64,000 bases of DNA from Cynocephalus volans (taxonomy: Eukaryota > Chordata > Mammalia > Dermoptera > Cynocephalidae), in NCBI RefSeq assembly GCF_027409185.1, contig NC_084462.1, positions 155,979,490 through 156,043,489 of the forward strand. Direction: 5' to 3'. Position 1 is the first letter of the stretch; the number at the start of each line of letters is the position of its first letter. Positions 1 through 39,900 of this stretch are shown here, one piece after another. The notes under the pieces were generated by a model. It was not told where the DNA came from. It saw only the letters and a list, made by a program, of their open reading frames with translations, and did not search any database. The translations under genes were made by a program, and so were the position numbers.

Positions 1-54
1 AGAAAATACAGATGGTCAAAGAAAGCTAATAAAAAGCAACAGCAATTCCCTCAG

Positions 55-300
55 TCAAAGATAACCACTGTTAAACTTGTCAATATATAGTCTTGTTGAT
101 GTTCTTCTGTGCACTACATATTTTCTAAATGAGATCACACTGATATTCCATCCTCTTCTGCATAGCCCTATGTTGTGACCAACTTTCCATATAAATAAAT
201 ATAGTTCTACATTTTTACTGACTGCACCTCAGCTTTCATAAACCACTTTCCTTTTGTAAGGCATTCCAGTTGTCCCAATATTCCATTTCTATAAATGACA
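55..300 (-). mobile_element. old L1 (L1M-type) 3' fragment
   Basis: AAGATAACCACTGTTAAACTTG, TGAGATCACACTGATATTCC and AAGGCATTCCAGTTGTCCC resemble the reverse complement of old L1 3' regions. The rest of 1-677 (NEK9 intron 19, partial) shows nothing recognisable. Confidence 0.45.
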
Positions 301-662
301 GTACAAAATCTATAAACTTAATCTTTGCACACATGCACAACAAAAACTGCCTTCAAGGTAGGTTCTGTAAATTTACATTCACTTAAGTAATAGGTATAAG
401 AATATTTTGTATTCTTGTTGTAAAGAAAAAAAGATTAGCAATTTGGTGATTTCTTTCCAAGTAGAAATTAGAAACCTAGATTACTGCTACAAAACAGCTT
501 AATAGGACATGGGAAACTGAGAGATCCTGACAGTTCCTTTCTAGTCCCTGCAAAGGAACTGGTATTTTATTATTTATTGATTTATTGATTGAGTCTTTAT
601 AAATAGAGATTTTAATTTAGATATATGCACATTAGTGCCTGGTATTTTATCTGAGGTATCTA

Positions 663-29552
<28,890 letters not shown>

Positions 29553-29607
29553 TCAGGACCTGCCTGCGTGTCCCCGGCGACGCTGGCCGCGCTGCGCCTT
29601 GCTCGCT

Positions 29608-29658
29608 TTAGACGCCGGCCCGCGGTTCCATCAGCCCCGCAACCCCGCGAGGTTCCAT
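29608..29658 (-). promoter_or_regulatory. candidate upstream ORF in NEK9 5' leader
   Basis: On the minus strand an ATG at 29658-29656 sits in an ideal context (GCCACC before, G after). It opens 16 codons closed by TAA at 29610-29608, 74 bases before the NEK9 start. It matters only if transcription begins upstream of 29658, which the sequence cannot show. Confidence 0.45.
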
Positions 29659-30239
29659 GGTGGCTCCTGCCCCCTGGCCCGGAAGCAGTTCTCAGTGTTT
29701 CCGGCCCGGCGGGGTTTTCTCCGCTTTCGCTTGCCCACTTGGGTTGTCCAACGGCCATCGCTTCCCGCTTTCGGGGCCGGCCGGGAAAGTAAGACCTCGG
29801 GCTGGGTTGGCGGGCGCGTGGTGGGGACCATGTGTAACCGAAGGGCTCCCGCAGGGACAAGGGCGTCACCGACGGGACTCCCTGTGGGATCTGTAGACCC
29901 AAACCCCGGCATCCCTGGCCATGTCCCCATACAGCCCGGGGTCTGGAGGTCGTCCACTCTCACCTTGGCGTCAGAACTACCTCATGAGGGTCGTTGGGGA
30001 AGCAGTCCCTTGCAACGTTGGACAGTGCTCTTGTTTAGAGAGAGATTATAATAATGATAGTAAAGATATTATAGCAAGTCGAAATACTGGCCTTGTCTCA
30101 TCTTAGTCAGTGGGCCCAGCTCTTTCTCCCAGAGCCGCCCTTCCTCTTCCACACAACTCTCAAAATATTTTAAGTCAACTCTCCTGACACTCTCCTTCTC
30201 CGCCTTCATTTTGCAGATTCAACATTGTGTTTTTCCATA

Positions 30240-30365
30240 TCGTTGACCATCTGATCTCATGAAATATTTTTTGAACACTAGGTGCCAGACACTGTATTGG
30301 GGAATGGGAAATCTGCAATAAGATGCTCCCTGCCTTCAAGTCACTAAGAAAACAATCCAGTGAGC
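30240..30365 (-). mobile_element. L2 3' end
   Basis: TTTTTTGAACACTAGGTGCC, AGACACTGTATTGGGG and GCTCCCTGCCTTCAAG match the reverse L2 terminus. NEK9-TMED10 intergenic region. Confidence 0.6.
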
Positions 30366-30419
30366 AATACGTGTTCCCTCAGTTATGTGATGTGGGGCAA
30401 CTTCGTATGTCCAAGCTTG

Positions 30420-30448
<29 letters not shown>
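30420..30448 (+). repeat. T homopolymer run
   Basis: About 28 T residues in the NEK9-TMED10 intergenic region, possibly an orphan poly(A) tail of a minus-strand insertion. Confidence 0.85.
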
Positions 30449-30451
<3 letters not shown>

Positions 30452-30485
30452 CTATAAAGTTTTGGGAATATATCACAGGGATAAC

Positions 30486-30662
30486 AGCTAACATCTACTG
30501 AGTTCTGGGCACCATGCTAAAAGTTTTCCATGTATTATTCTACTTAATGTTCACATTATTCCCATTTTACAAAAACTGAGATACAGAGAGGCCAAGTAAC
30601 CTGCTCAACGTGACACAGCCAGTTAAGAGGAGCTGGTAAGTCAAACCCAGCAATCTCCCTCC
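30486..30662 (-). mobile_element. MIR
   Basis: ACATCTACTGAGTTCTGGGC, GATACAGAGAGGCCAAGTAA and CAACGTGACACAGCCAGTTA are reverse MIR. Intergenic. Confidence 0.75.
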
Positions 30663-30664
30663 AG

Positions 30665-31260
30665 AGCTATGTAAGAGCAGGATGTAATGAGTCTAAGAGA
30701 ACATGTGGCTGGAGCACAGGGTGCATGTGAGGTAGAAGCCAGAGATAGGGCCTCATGTTTTGCAGTTTAGTGTTTCTTGTGGGCAGTGGGAAATTATTGG
30801 AGATTTTTAAACGGGAGTATATGACTAGTGACTGTCCCAATTTGCTGGGGAAATCCCAGTTTATACCTTCTTCCTCCAACATAATAGAGCCTTCTTTTGC
30901 TTGAGTGCCCAGCTCATACAATAATAAACAATATAGTCACCTTAGATAAGACCAAAATTATGTTTTACAAAGAACTCTGATGACAATGTGGAGGACAAAG
31001 ACTGGAGGTGGGGAGACCAGTTAGGAGGCAATCTATACTCTAAGAATAGAGGCAGAGAGAGTATCAATGAGTGAGGAGCAGGTCCTGATTTAAGAAATCC
31101 ATCTGAGCAACATTTAGAACTTTGTGATCGGTGGGATATGGTTGGTGAGGGAGATTAAGAGTTTAGGAGACTCACTTCTAGGTTTTTAACTAGGTAGATA
31201 GGGCTAGCAAATATAGGAGGAAGACAGAATTGGTAGAACAGGGTGGGGGCTGAGAGCTAA
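30665..31260 (-). mobile_element. L2 internal fragment
   Basis: GTGGCTGGAGCACAGGGTGC, GGGCCTCATGTTTTGCAG and GGGAAATTATTGGAGATTTT keep L2 order in reverse, ending near a GGTAGAACAGGG region. Intergenic. Confidence 0.5.
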
Positions 31261-31449
31261 TGAGTTCACATTCCTCTGGCTTCTCTATAGTTGATCAATG
31301 TTCCTTTTAAAATATGATATCCTGCACTCTGCATGACATTCCAAATCAGATGTAAATAGAACAAGGGAATTTCCATCTTCTTATATCTGTATCCAGTATT
31401 TCTGTTAGTGTACCAGACTTTATAGTGAGAGTCTGCTTATACCGTGCTT

Positions 31450-31705
31450 ATACTTAACTGAATCTCTTGCTCTTTTCCACATCCAATCAAAATAATACAA
31501 CCCTCCCAGACTATCACATCACTCCTTATTTTCTGCAGAATGCTTATCTGTAAAATACAATGTCTTATTATGTTTACTTTATTCATTAGAATATTAGCTC
31601 CATAAGAGCCTGGATTTCACTCTCTTGTTCACAGTTATATATCATCAGTGCCTAGAAACGTGCTTAGCATTAAAGTAGAGGCTCAAAAATTATTTGTTGA
31701 ACAAA
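31450..31705 (+). mobile_element. L2 3' end
   Basis: TAGCTCCATAAGAGCCTGGA, CAGTGCCTAGAAACGTGC and TTATTTGTTGAACAAATAAC are the sense L2 3' terminus. Intergenic. Confidence 0.65.
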
Positions 31706-31819
31706 TAACATTTTTTTAAACCTAAATGTAAGACTGCCTGACTGATAATCTCTGTTACACTTTATTCTGTTGGCTTCATTCCAGGGTTCCAGATTGTACA
31801 GGTATTTTTGAATTTTCAA

Positions 31820-32070
31820 TTGATTAATTTAACAAACACTGAGCACCAACATGTGCCAGGAGCTGGGTTACAACAGAAGACAAAATAAACATGGCTAATA
31901 CTCTCATGAAGTTTACGGTCCATATAAGAGGAAATAACCAGGCAAATACAACTGTTTGTAATAAGTGCTATTAAAGTACAAGATTCTAGAAAGGCATTTA
32001 GGAGGGGTATCTTTCCAAGCCAAACTTCCTAGGTGAGTGAAGGTTTCCTGGAATAATATCCAAATATTTA
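31820..32070 (-). mobile_element. L2 3' region
   Basis: ATTTAACAAACACTGAGCACC, ATGTGCCAGGAGCTGGG and CTCTCATGAAGTTTACGGTCC are the reverse L2 terminus. Intergenic. Confidence 0.6.
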
Positions 32071-32884
32071 AATTAGTGATGGCTAAACAAACTAGGAAAA
32101 TCATTCCAGAAAGAGACCATTCCATTTACCACCTCCTATAAAGCAGAAGGCACTTTGAGGATAGTTATTGCTTCTTATTTATCTAGACATATTCCAGAGT
32201 TTAGCTCGGCTTGACTGTCAATTCTGCCATTACCCCTGCTACTCTATTACCTCTGTTAAAAAAAAATAGGTGCTCAATAAATACATATGCTTTTTTAGTT
32301 GAAAGAATGGAAATAAATATATATACATAAATAATAAATATAAATAAGTAAATATATATATTTTGAGTTGAAAGAATGAAAAACACAATTACTTAAAATC
32401 AGAAGTATTAACTTTCATTCAGAAAAGCTGAATAAGTTTCAGCCAAAGCTTAACAATTCATTTTTCTGGCACCATTGCAATGAGCAACTAAATATTTTTC
32501 TATAACTTGGTTGGCCTGAAATTGTGAATTTTTCTAGTTATAATGCATAGATATCATAAACTAAATGTCCAACTGCATCTTAGAGAATACAGAAACATTC
32601 ATGCTGAGTTCTTCATTATATCATATAGAACTGAAACAAATTATCTTACCTTTGAATATTCCTAAGTTCAGAAATACTCAACATTTATTCTAAAGGTGTA
32701 ACTGATTTTGAAGTGCCTTTGGTCAAAAATGGACTATTCCCATGTTTTAACAAGTGAATAGTCAGAATGCTACATAAGTTCCCAGTTTGTAAATGGCAGT
32801 TTCCAATGGGCCAGAGTTACTGTAAAGATTAAGGAATTCACTAAAAACCAAGAAGAGTCTATATGTTCACTGTCTGTTACAGTA

Positions 32885-33155
32885 GCCATTAGCTACCTGT
32901 AACTACTCAACACTTGAATTGTGGCTAGTCTGAATGGAGATGTCCCATATCTGTAAAATGCACACTGGATTTCAAAGATTTTATATGAGAAATAGAATGT
33001 AAAATATCTCATTAATCATTTTTATATTGACTATATGTTGAAATGTTAATATCTTTGGTAATTTCACCTATTTATTTTTACTTTTTTAATGCAGTATGAG
33101 AAAATTTAAAATGATGCATGCAGCTCACATTAAATGGGACACCACTGCAGCAGAC
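32885..33155 (+). mobile_element. old non-autonomous DNA transposon, family not assigned
   Basis: AGTAGCCATTAGCTACCTG, TTGTGGCTAGTCTGA and GAAATAGAATGTAAAATATCTC belong to a repeat common in mammals with TAGCCACATGTGGCTA-like ends. The family name was not settled by eye. Confidence 0.5.
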
Positions 33156-33727
33156 TGAATAAATCATTTTCAAACTATGTATTATCACTTAACAAGTATA
33201 TGATAGTACTGAGACTATTAAATTCATTTATAAGTTTTGCTGAATTCATTCATTATTTATGTTCTCTAAAAGTAAAACATCAGTGAGAAACAAAACATTT
33301 TTTTTGTTAAAATATTTATATCGAAATATTGGGAAAATCACTATATAGACTATGGAGTCATTAATAAATTTTATTTGGCTATTGGGAGAATTGAGGTAGA
33401 GAATAAGATGCCAGCCAGGGAATGTGCAAAGCACTTCATGATAGCTCTTGGAAAGAAGCTTTGTGAAAAATGTTCAACTGTAAGTGAAAGTAAAAAAGAA
33501 AAAGGCCTTTACCTCCTGGGGTTGGGTTTTACATAGATGTGATGTGCCCAAAAACCAAGTCCCAAGGGGTTCGAAATTGGGAGGGGTATTTTAGGAATGG
33601 AGGGCAAGGGAGAAGTCTCTTTGTAAGAATAATTTCAATAGCAGTTTCCAAAAGAGAGAAGTTACAGAGAATGCCTGGCTTACAGAACATTATTTGGTCT
33701 TTCTGAGAATGCATAATTAAGGATTAT

Positions 33728-33785
33728 TAGTTATATATATATAAAAGTATAATTTATATATATTACATATATAAAATATAATAAA
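33728..33785. repeat. AT-rich low-complexity tract
   Basis: TATATATATATAAAAG and similar TA-rich sequence just downstream of the proposed TMED10 poly(A) site. Confidence 0.8.
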
Positions 33786-33972
33786 CTTTTACTACCTCAC
33801 ATAAACTTTATCCATCTGGAGTAAATTAAGGACAACAATATTTTTTCTCTACTTCATCAGTCATTTGCCATACTTTAAAATGCGGAAGGAATATGGAAGA
33901 ATTATTGCCTATCTAGACAAAGAGGTACTCAAGAGTAACAGAAAAATACATCTGAAATGGTTTCTGCTAGCC

Positions 33973-33978
33973 TTTATT
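33973..33978 (-). terminator. distal poly(A) signal of TMED10
   Basis: AATAAA on the minus strand, followed about 30 bases later by a GU/U-rich stretch (GATGTATTTTTCTG), a good cleavage-site arrangement. It is about 2.9 kb after the stop codon. Confidence 0.5.
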
Positions 33979-35399
33979 TGAGAAAATTTACACAAAAATT
34001 CCCAATCCAACACAACTGTATCTGTATAAATCCCACATGCCTCTTTCCATTAAACAAACAGAAAAATAACTTTATGACAGAGGTTCATGACAATGGTATA
34101 ACAAAGCTTACTTAAACTGTATCATTCTCATTTACATTATATAGACCATTTTGAATAGTATGCTCAAAAATGGAGAAAAGCAGATAATATCGCTGTTTTT
34201 AAAGCTGATTTACTCTTGTACTAGCCTTTTTCCAAAGGCAAAATTTTTTTTAAACTTTTTAGGTAAAAATCAAAGTATAAAACTAATTAACTTTCAAACC
34301 AAAAGCACAAATGTCCAACTTGGGAGTTTTGGCATGAGTAAAAGGAAGGGACATGAAAGAATTTCATTTCCACAAAGCTTGAGTTTAGACTCATACTTGG
34401 GAACAAAAACATTAACAAAATATTCTCCTCTCTTCTGCTTTGACATTTTGTCAGAACAGAAGACCATAACTAACAGAGCAGCTTTCATTGCTCCTAAAAA
34501 GGGGAAAGGCACCAGTCAGAAATATGAAAGAGTATCTTCTTAGGCTAATGGTACAGAATAGAATTTCACATTTAAAAGTCTAAGGATGAATCTTAACCCA
34601 CAAATTTGTTTATTCTTTTCCCTACTTGGATGCACCCTCTCTGTCATTCAGTATATGTAATACCACACATAGACTTTCTCAACATCTGCTGCCCCTATGG
34701 CAAGGATTCTACTGCCAGATTCTCAGAAGTAGTACCTATCAATTCTCAACAGCAGATGGCAATGTCGCACAGTTAATGAGAGAACCACTTTTACGCCACA
34801 GAAGAGGAATACACAAGGAGTCAAAAGCAAGAAAAAGGCTTTTGGTTCACAGTAGCTGAAACATTAACAGAATAGCTTGAGATTTTTAACAATATAACTT
34901 ACTCCCTCTTACACCTTCATACTTACCCAGGTCAATACAACAGTGTTCTCTGATAATTCCAATATTTTGCTTCTTTACTGCAAGCTACATGGTCCTAAGT
35001 CTTGTAATTCTTGCCATTGTGATTAGACAAGCTCTGTAACAATCAGCAGGGTTAAAAAGAAATTACAGAAAGGATAAACTCCTACCTACTTTCCTGGGAG
35101 ATGTGGGAAAGATTTCAAATGATAGTATTTATCACAACTGTTTATGAACATGGTCATTTGTATCCACATTTTCTCTTATTCACATTAGTATTAGCCTTTA
35201 GGCACCTCATATTCCCACAGTGATTCTTGGCTTTGCTTTCACAACATGTATTTTCTAGTATTTGCTCTTTTCGTGACCCTCCTAGATGTCTATTTTATAC
35301 CTTATATGTCTTAATTCTCTAGATAGAACACATAAGGGCAGGAATTAAGTCAGTGACTGGTGATGTGAGAAGAGTTGATAAGTTTTACTTATTTTTCCT

Positions 35400-36240
35400 T
35401 GGTAGAAGTTATGTTAAAAATTCAAGCAACCACATATCTGACAGAAGACTTGTATCTAGGAAATATAAAGAACTCTCAAAGCTCATAAAAAGATGTTCAA
35501 CATCATTTGCCTTTAGGAAAATGCAAATTAAAACCTTAATGAGATATCATTACACAAGTGTATCCAAATGACAAAAAAAAAAAAAAAAAAAAAAAGGGTA
35601 ATAGTACCAAACGCCAGTGAGGATGCAGAGAAACTGGATCAGACATACATTGCTGGTGGAAACGTAAAATGCTATAGCCATTCTGGAAAAAGAGTAGGGC
35701 AGTTTCATATAAAAATAAACGTGCTTACCACACAGCCCAGCAATTGCCCTTTTGGGCATTTATCCCACAGAAATAAAAATTTATGTTCACATAAAAACCT
35801 GTACATGGATGTTCACAACAGTTTTATTAGTAAGGGCCAAAAACTGAAAACAACCATATGCTGGGTTAATGGTTAAACAACTGTGGTATAGCCATACCAT
35901 GGGATACTACTTAGCAACAAAAAAGGAACACACTGTTGATACACACAGCAACTTGGATGGATTTCAAGAAAATTATGCTGTGTGAAAAAAAATCAGTCTT
36001 CAAGTTACGTTTTGTATCACCACATTTATATAACATTCTAGAAATGACAAAAGAATAGAGATGGAAAACAGATTAGTGGTAGCCAGAGGTTGGGGTGTGG
36101 GGGTAAGGAAGGGAGATGGCTGTGGCTATAAAAGGGCATGGAATTGTATGTATCTTGCAGTGGTGGACACATGAATTTATACATGTGACAGAACTGTATA
36201 GAACTAAATACACATAAAAGAAAAAGTTCAAGCAATTAAG
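35400..36240 (+). mobile_element. L1 3' part inside the TMED10 3' UTR
   Basis: AGATGTTCAACATCATTTGC, GCAGAGAAACTGGATCAGAC, GCATTTATCCCACAGAAATA and GGTAGCCAGAGGTTGGGG are L1 3' sequence in sense. An A run at 35572-35596 interrupts it. Antisense to TMED10. Confidence 0.8.
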
Positions 36241-36249
36241 CACAAATAT

Positions 36250-36255
36250 TTTAAT
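36250..36255 (-). terminator. proximal poly(A) signal candidate of TMED10
   Basis: ATTAAA on the minus strand about 580 bases after the stop codon, just before the antisense L1. It would give a short 3' UTR. No canonical AATAAA lies nearer the stop. Confidence 0.4.
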
Positions 36256-36832
36256 TGTCTAAAACGAAACTTTGTTGAGGTGTCATATCCATCACCCTTT
36301 TAAGAGACGTAAACATGAAAGGATGTCACCAGAAGCTACCTAAGCATTTCAGCTATGGGCTAAGAGAAAGTTAAGGGTGTTTTCACAAGGAAACCCAAAG
36401 AGGACAATCAGAATAAAATAAGTTCGACATGGTCATACAAATCTTGGTAAAAGAACTAGAATGGAAGCCCAAGCTGGTAAAGCAAGTGAGAGAAGGAAAA
36501 AAAAACATGGTTCAAGCAGATCACATGAGGAAACCCAGTACAAATGCTGACTTTGGCATTATCTAGGTAACCCCTATTGTTTCTCATAGGTGACTCTAAT
36601 AATAGTCCTATTGTTGCAAAACCAGTCCAAAGCCTACCAAGTTAAAAAGAAGTCCCTCATTGACTTGTTGGGTATATGTGGTACCCCACGTCCTCCCACA
36701 CCAAAGGAGATCAGTTCTGGGAATAAGGCTCCAACGTGCCTTGATGGTGCTGTTGGTAGAATGCCTTAGGCCAGGCACATCCCAGCGATGTTCTGCTGGC
36801 TGAGATACAAGGTGGGAGGAGACTGTACCTCA

Positions 36833-36954
36833 TTACTCAATCAACTTCTTGGCCTTGAAGAAGCGACGCAGGTAAAAGACCTGCCAGGTGGCTAGTCCAA
36901 TGAGGCAGAACATTGAAAAGATGCTGAAGTACAGGACCCGAGTATTTGTTGACT
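36833..36954 (-). CDS. TMED10: TMED10 exon 5 (transmembrane segment and tail)
   Basis: 122 nt: ESTNTR, hydrophobic helix [20 protein letters not shown], then tail [11 protein letters not shown] and TAA at 36835-36833. The acceptor TTTAAG follows a pure T tract. The tail keeps both FF and KK trafficking signals. Confidence 0.97.
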
Positions 36955-39900
36955 CTTAAAAAAAAAAAAAAAGTATTATAAATGTAATGAAGTGAGCCTC
37001 CTCAGCTGGCTAAACAATGGCTGGGGGGAAAGGCAATTAACTAACTTCACTCTGTCCCTAGGTCTAACAGCAGGATTTCAGATAATTATTTTTAAGTTCA
37101 TTATCCTATATATAAACATTAAAAACTACAAAGATTAGTGCTATCAATTTGATACACTGAGAACATGGTCAACTGCATACCACAGAAGACATTTCTATTC
37201 TTGTGAAAATCCAACAAGGTTCATTTACCTTTAGCAGTAACAACATCGAAACAAGCACTTTTCCTTTTATACACCCCTCTCTGGCAAAACTGAGAAAAGG
37301 GTATACCAGAATTTAAAGTTTGGGGATCTGTCTCTTTCATGGTTCACTTATTGAGAAATAAGAGCCACCTTCCTCTCACCATTGGTATCACGCATCTCCT
37401 CCTCTCGCTTCTTCATGTAGGCAAAATCATTAACGATAGATTCTGAAAGGTCTTCTAGGCGTCGTAGCTCCACCTCTAATGGTTTGAGCTTCTCAACTTT
37501 TGCAATCTGGAAGAGAAAGGAATTAGGAATCCACTCCCTGAAAAAATTGCTCTGATCGAGAACACAAGACAACAACTTTTCAAAACTTTCACCAGACTTA
37601 AATTCTCTCCAGTCGGTCATTCTAACACATTTTAAAATTTGGGTTTCTTATTTTCCTTACAAACTATATCTTTCCATCTCAGACTTTTTTTATACTTTAA
37701 TTTTGATTAAAACCTCTGTAGAAGTAATATAATACAGTGAGATATAAAGTAATATATGCTATTTTCGTAAGATTTCTGACTTTGATAAAGCACTTTACTT
37801 TGCCCTTCCTAGGTTTGCTCAAAAAATTGCACTGAATTTTTCAGGTTCTTTTTTTTTTTAAGAATGACACAACCAATTAAAAGATATCTCCAAGGATTTC
37901 CTTGCATACTGAGGAATGAGGGTGTGAGAAAGAAATAACTGTTTTCCTTTCTCAACCTAGACCACTATGAAATATCTAAGAATATCTAATAATTAGAGGC
38001 ATATATCACATAAGCAAGGATTTCATTATTCTATGTTTCTTTCTCATCAATCTTAGATTATGATTTACTTTAAAATGGCAGAACTCTGGCAGAACTTTCC
38101 AGATCTTAAAACTCTTACATACCAATTGCTCTTAAGTTTCTTCCGCATAGGGAATTCTTCAACAATTCTTTTTCTACAACTGCTTTTTTACTCTCTATTT
38201 ACTGTACATTCTCTGCAGAACTCCCACTTTTTCTTCTATTTCATTCAATTCCCTTTTCTCTTTGTTATATGTTAACAGTAGTTAACATGGGATGAATGGG
38301 AAGAGTTTAAGGATGATTTTTATGTTGTCTTTGCTTATTTATATTCTTCACTGAACATGTGAAGAGCAAGACAAAAGTTATTTAAACTAAAACTAGAAAC
38401 TCCTGCTAATTAAGATAGAGACATTTAAAACTGAGTTTATATTTAAGGTACATAAAAATATGGTGATGGGTTTGCAACGATACAGCTAAACTTTCTTTCA
38501 CCAGATGTACATTTTCTTACGTTTGTAATATGTTGGCTACAGTTAATGGTGTGCCTGGCAGCTGCAGAACAGTTCACCTGGGTATAATAATTAACCAATG
38601 GTTAGTGCACTGAACTACCTTTCCTAGGTGATTGCTCAAATGCCAGGTGTTGCCATTAACCTAGGATATGCAGTTGGCCATACATATCTGTGGGTTTGGC
38701 GTCCATGTAGTCAACCAACCATGGATTGAAAATATCTTTAAAAAAAATTCCATCTGTACTGAACATGCATAGACTTCTTTTTCCTTGTCATTATTACCTC
38801 AACAATACAGTATAACAACTGTTTATATAGCATTTAAATTGTATTAGGTATTACAAAATCTAAAGAGGACTTAAAGTATATGGAAAGATGTGCATATATT
38901 ATGACATTTTATATCAGGAGCATAAGCAGATTTTGGTATCTGAGGGAAGTCCTAGAACCAATTCCCCATGGATATCAAGGGATGACTGTATATCTGTTGA
39001 CTGATTTCATAAAGAACTGCAGAGCAAAAAAATTCCCCAGGTAAAGACAGCAATACAAGAGATATATAACAAGCCAAACCTTAGTCTGTTTAACATCTTC
39101 CCTCCTGCTCTATGCTTTCCCCTCCAAAGCTTCCTGAATGAGATAGTAGAAAGGAAATGGCATGGTACTTTTCAGAGACAAATTATTTAAGGCTCCCTAA
39201 ATAGAAACTTGCAAAAGGAACTGGAAGTGAAACTATGGCTGTGCCTCTGCCAGCTGAAAATAGTATTTTTTAAAATTACTTTGAAGACAACTTCTAACTT
39301 TTTTGTTATTGTTAAACAACAATAGCCCAAAGGCCTAAAAGCTGAAAAAAGATGATGAAATTAAACCTGGTATTGAGGATGGCTTTTGTACATTATAGCC
39401 CCAAAACCTGTTCCAAATCACTTTCCAGTATTTATTTTTTATTGGTATAATCAACACATAATAGTCTCCTACTAAAAATTTAAGCTATTCAGAAACAAAG
39501 AGAATAAAAACTAAAAGTCCACCTTCATAGTTGCTCATCTACCACAAATCACCACATTCCTTTTCCAAGGTAATGAGGGTTATGAACTTAGTGTTTATCT
39601 TTCCAGACCTTATTAGAAGATACACACTATTTATGCTTTTGCATATATGTAAATGTACACAGAAGAATATAGTTTAAAATATATTTATAAATGGGATCAT
39701 ACTGTACACATTTTTCTATGGTTTGCCTTTTTTTTTTCATTTAATAAGATCTTTCCAAAAACATAATGCTTGTACATTTGCCTAACTCTTCTTAACTGCT
39801 GCAAAGAATTCCACATTGCTAGTAATCCACATTGTTTATTTAATCGTTCAACTCCTCAACCCCTTTTGTAGTATAGGGGCTACCCCAGACTCTTACACCT

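Larger units (their letters stand above)
33955..36832 (-). other. TMED10: TMED10 3' UTR (inferred extent)
   Basis: Non-coding sequence after the TMED10 stop up to the distal poly(A) signal at 33973-33978. An antisense L1 fragment occupies about 35400-36240 and the rest is unique AT-rich sequence. Two isoforms are possible, using 36250-36255 or 33973-33978. The extent is inferred from the signals only. Confidence 0.5.
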
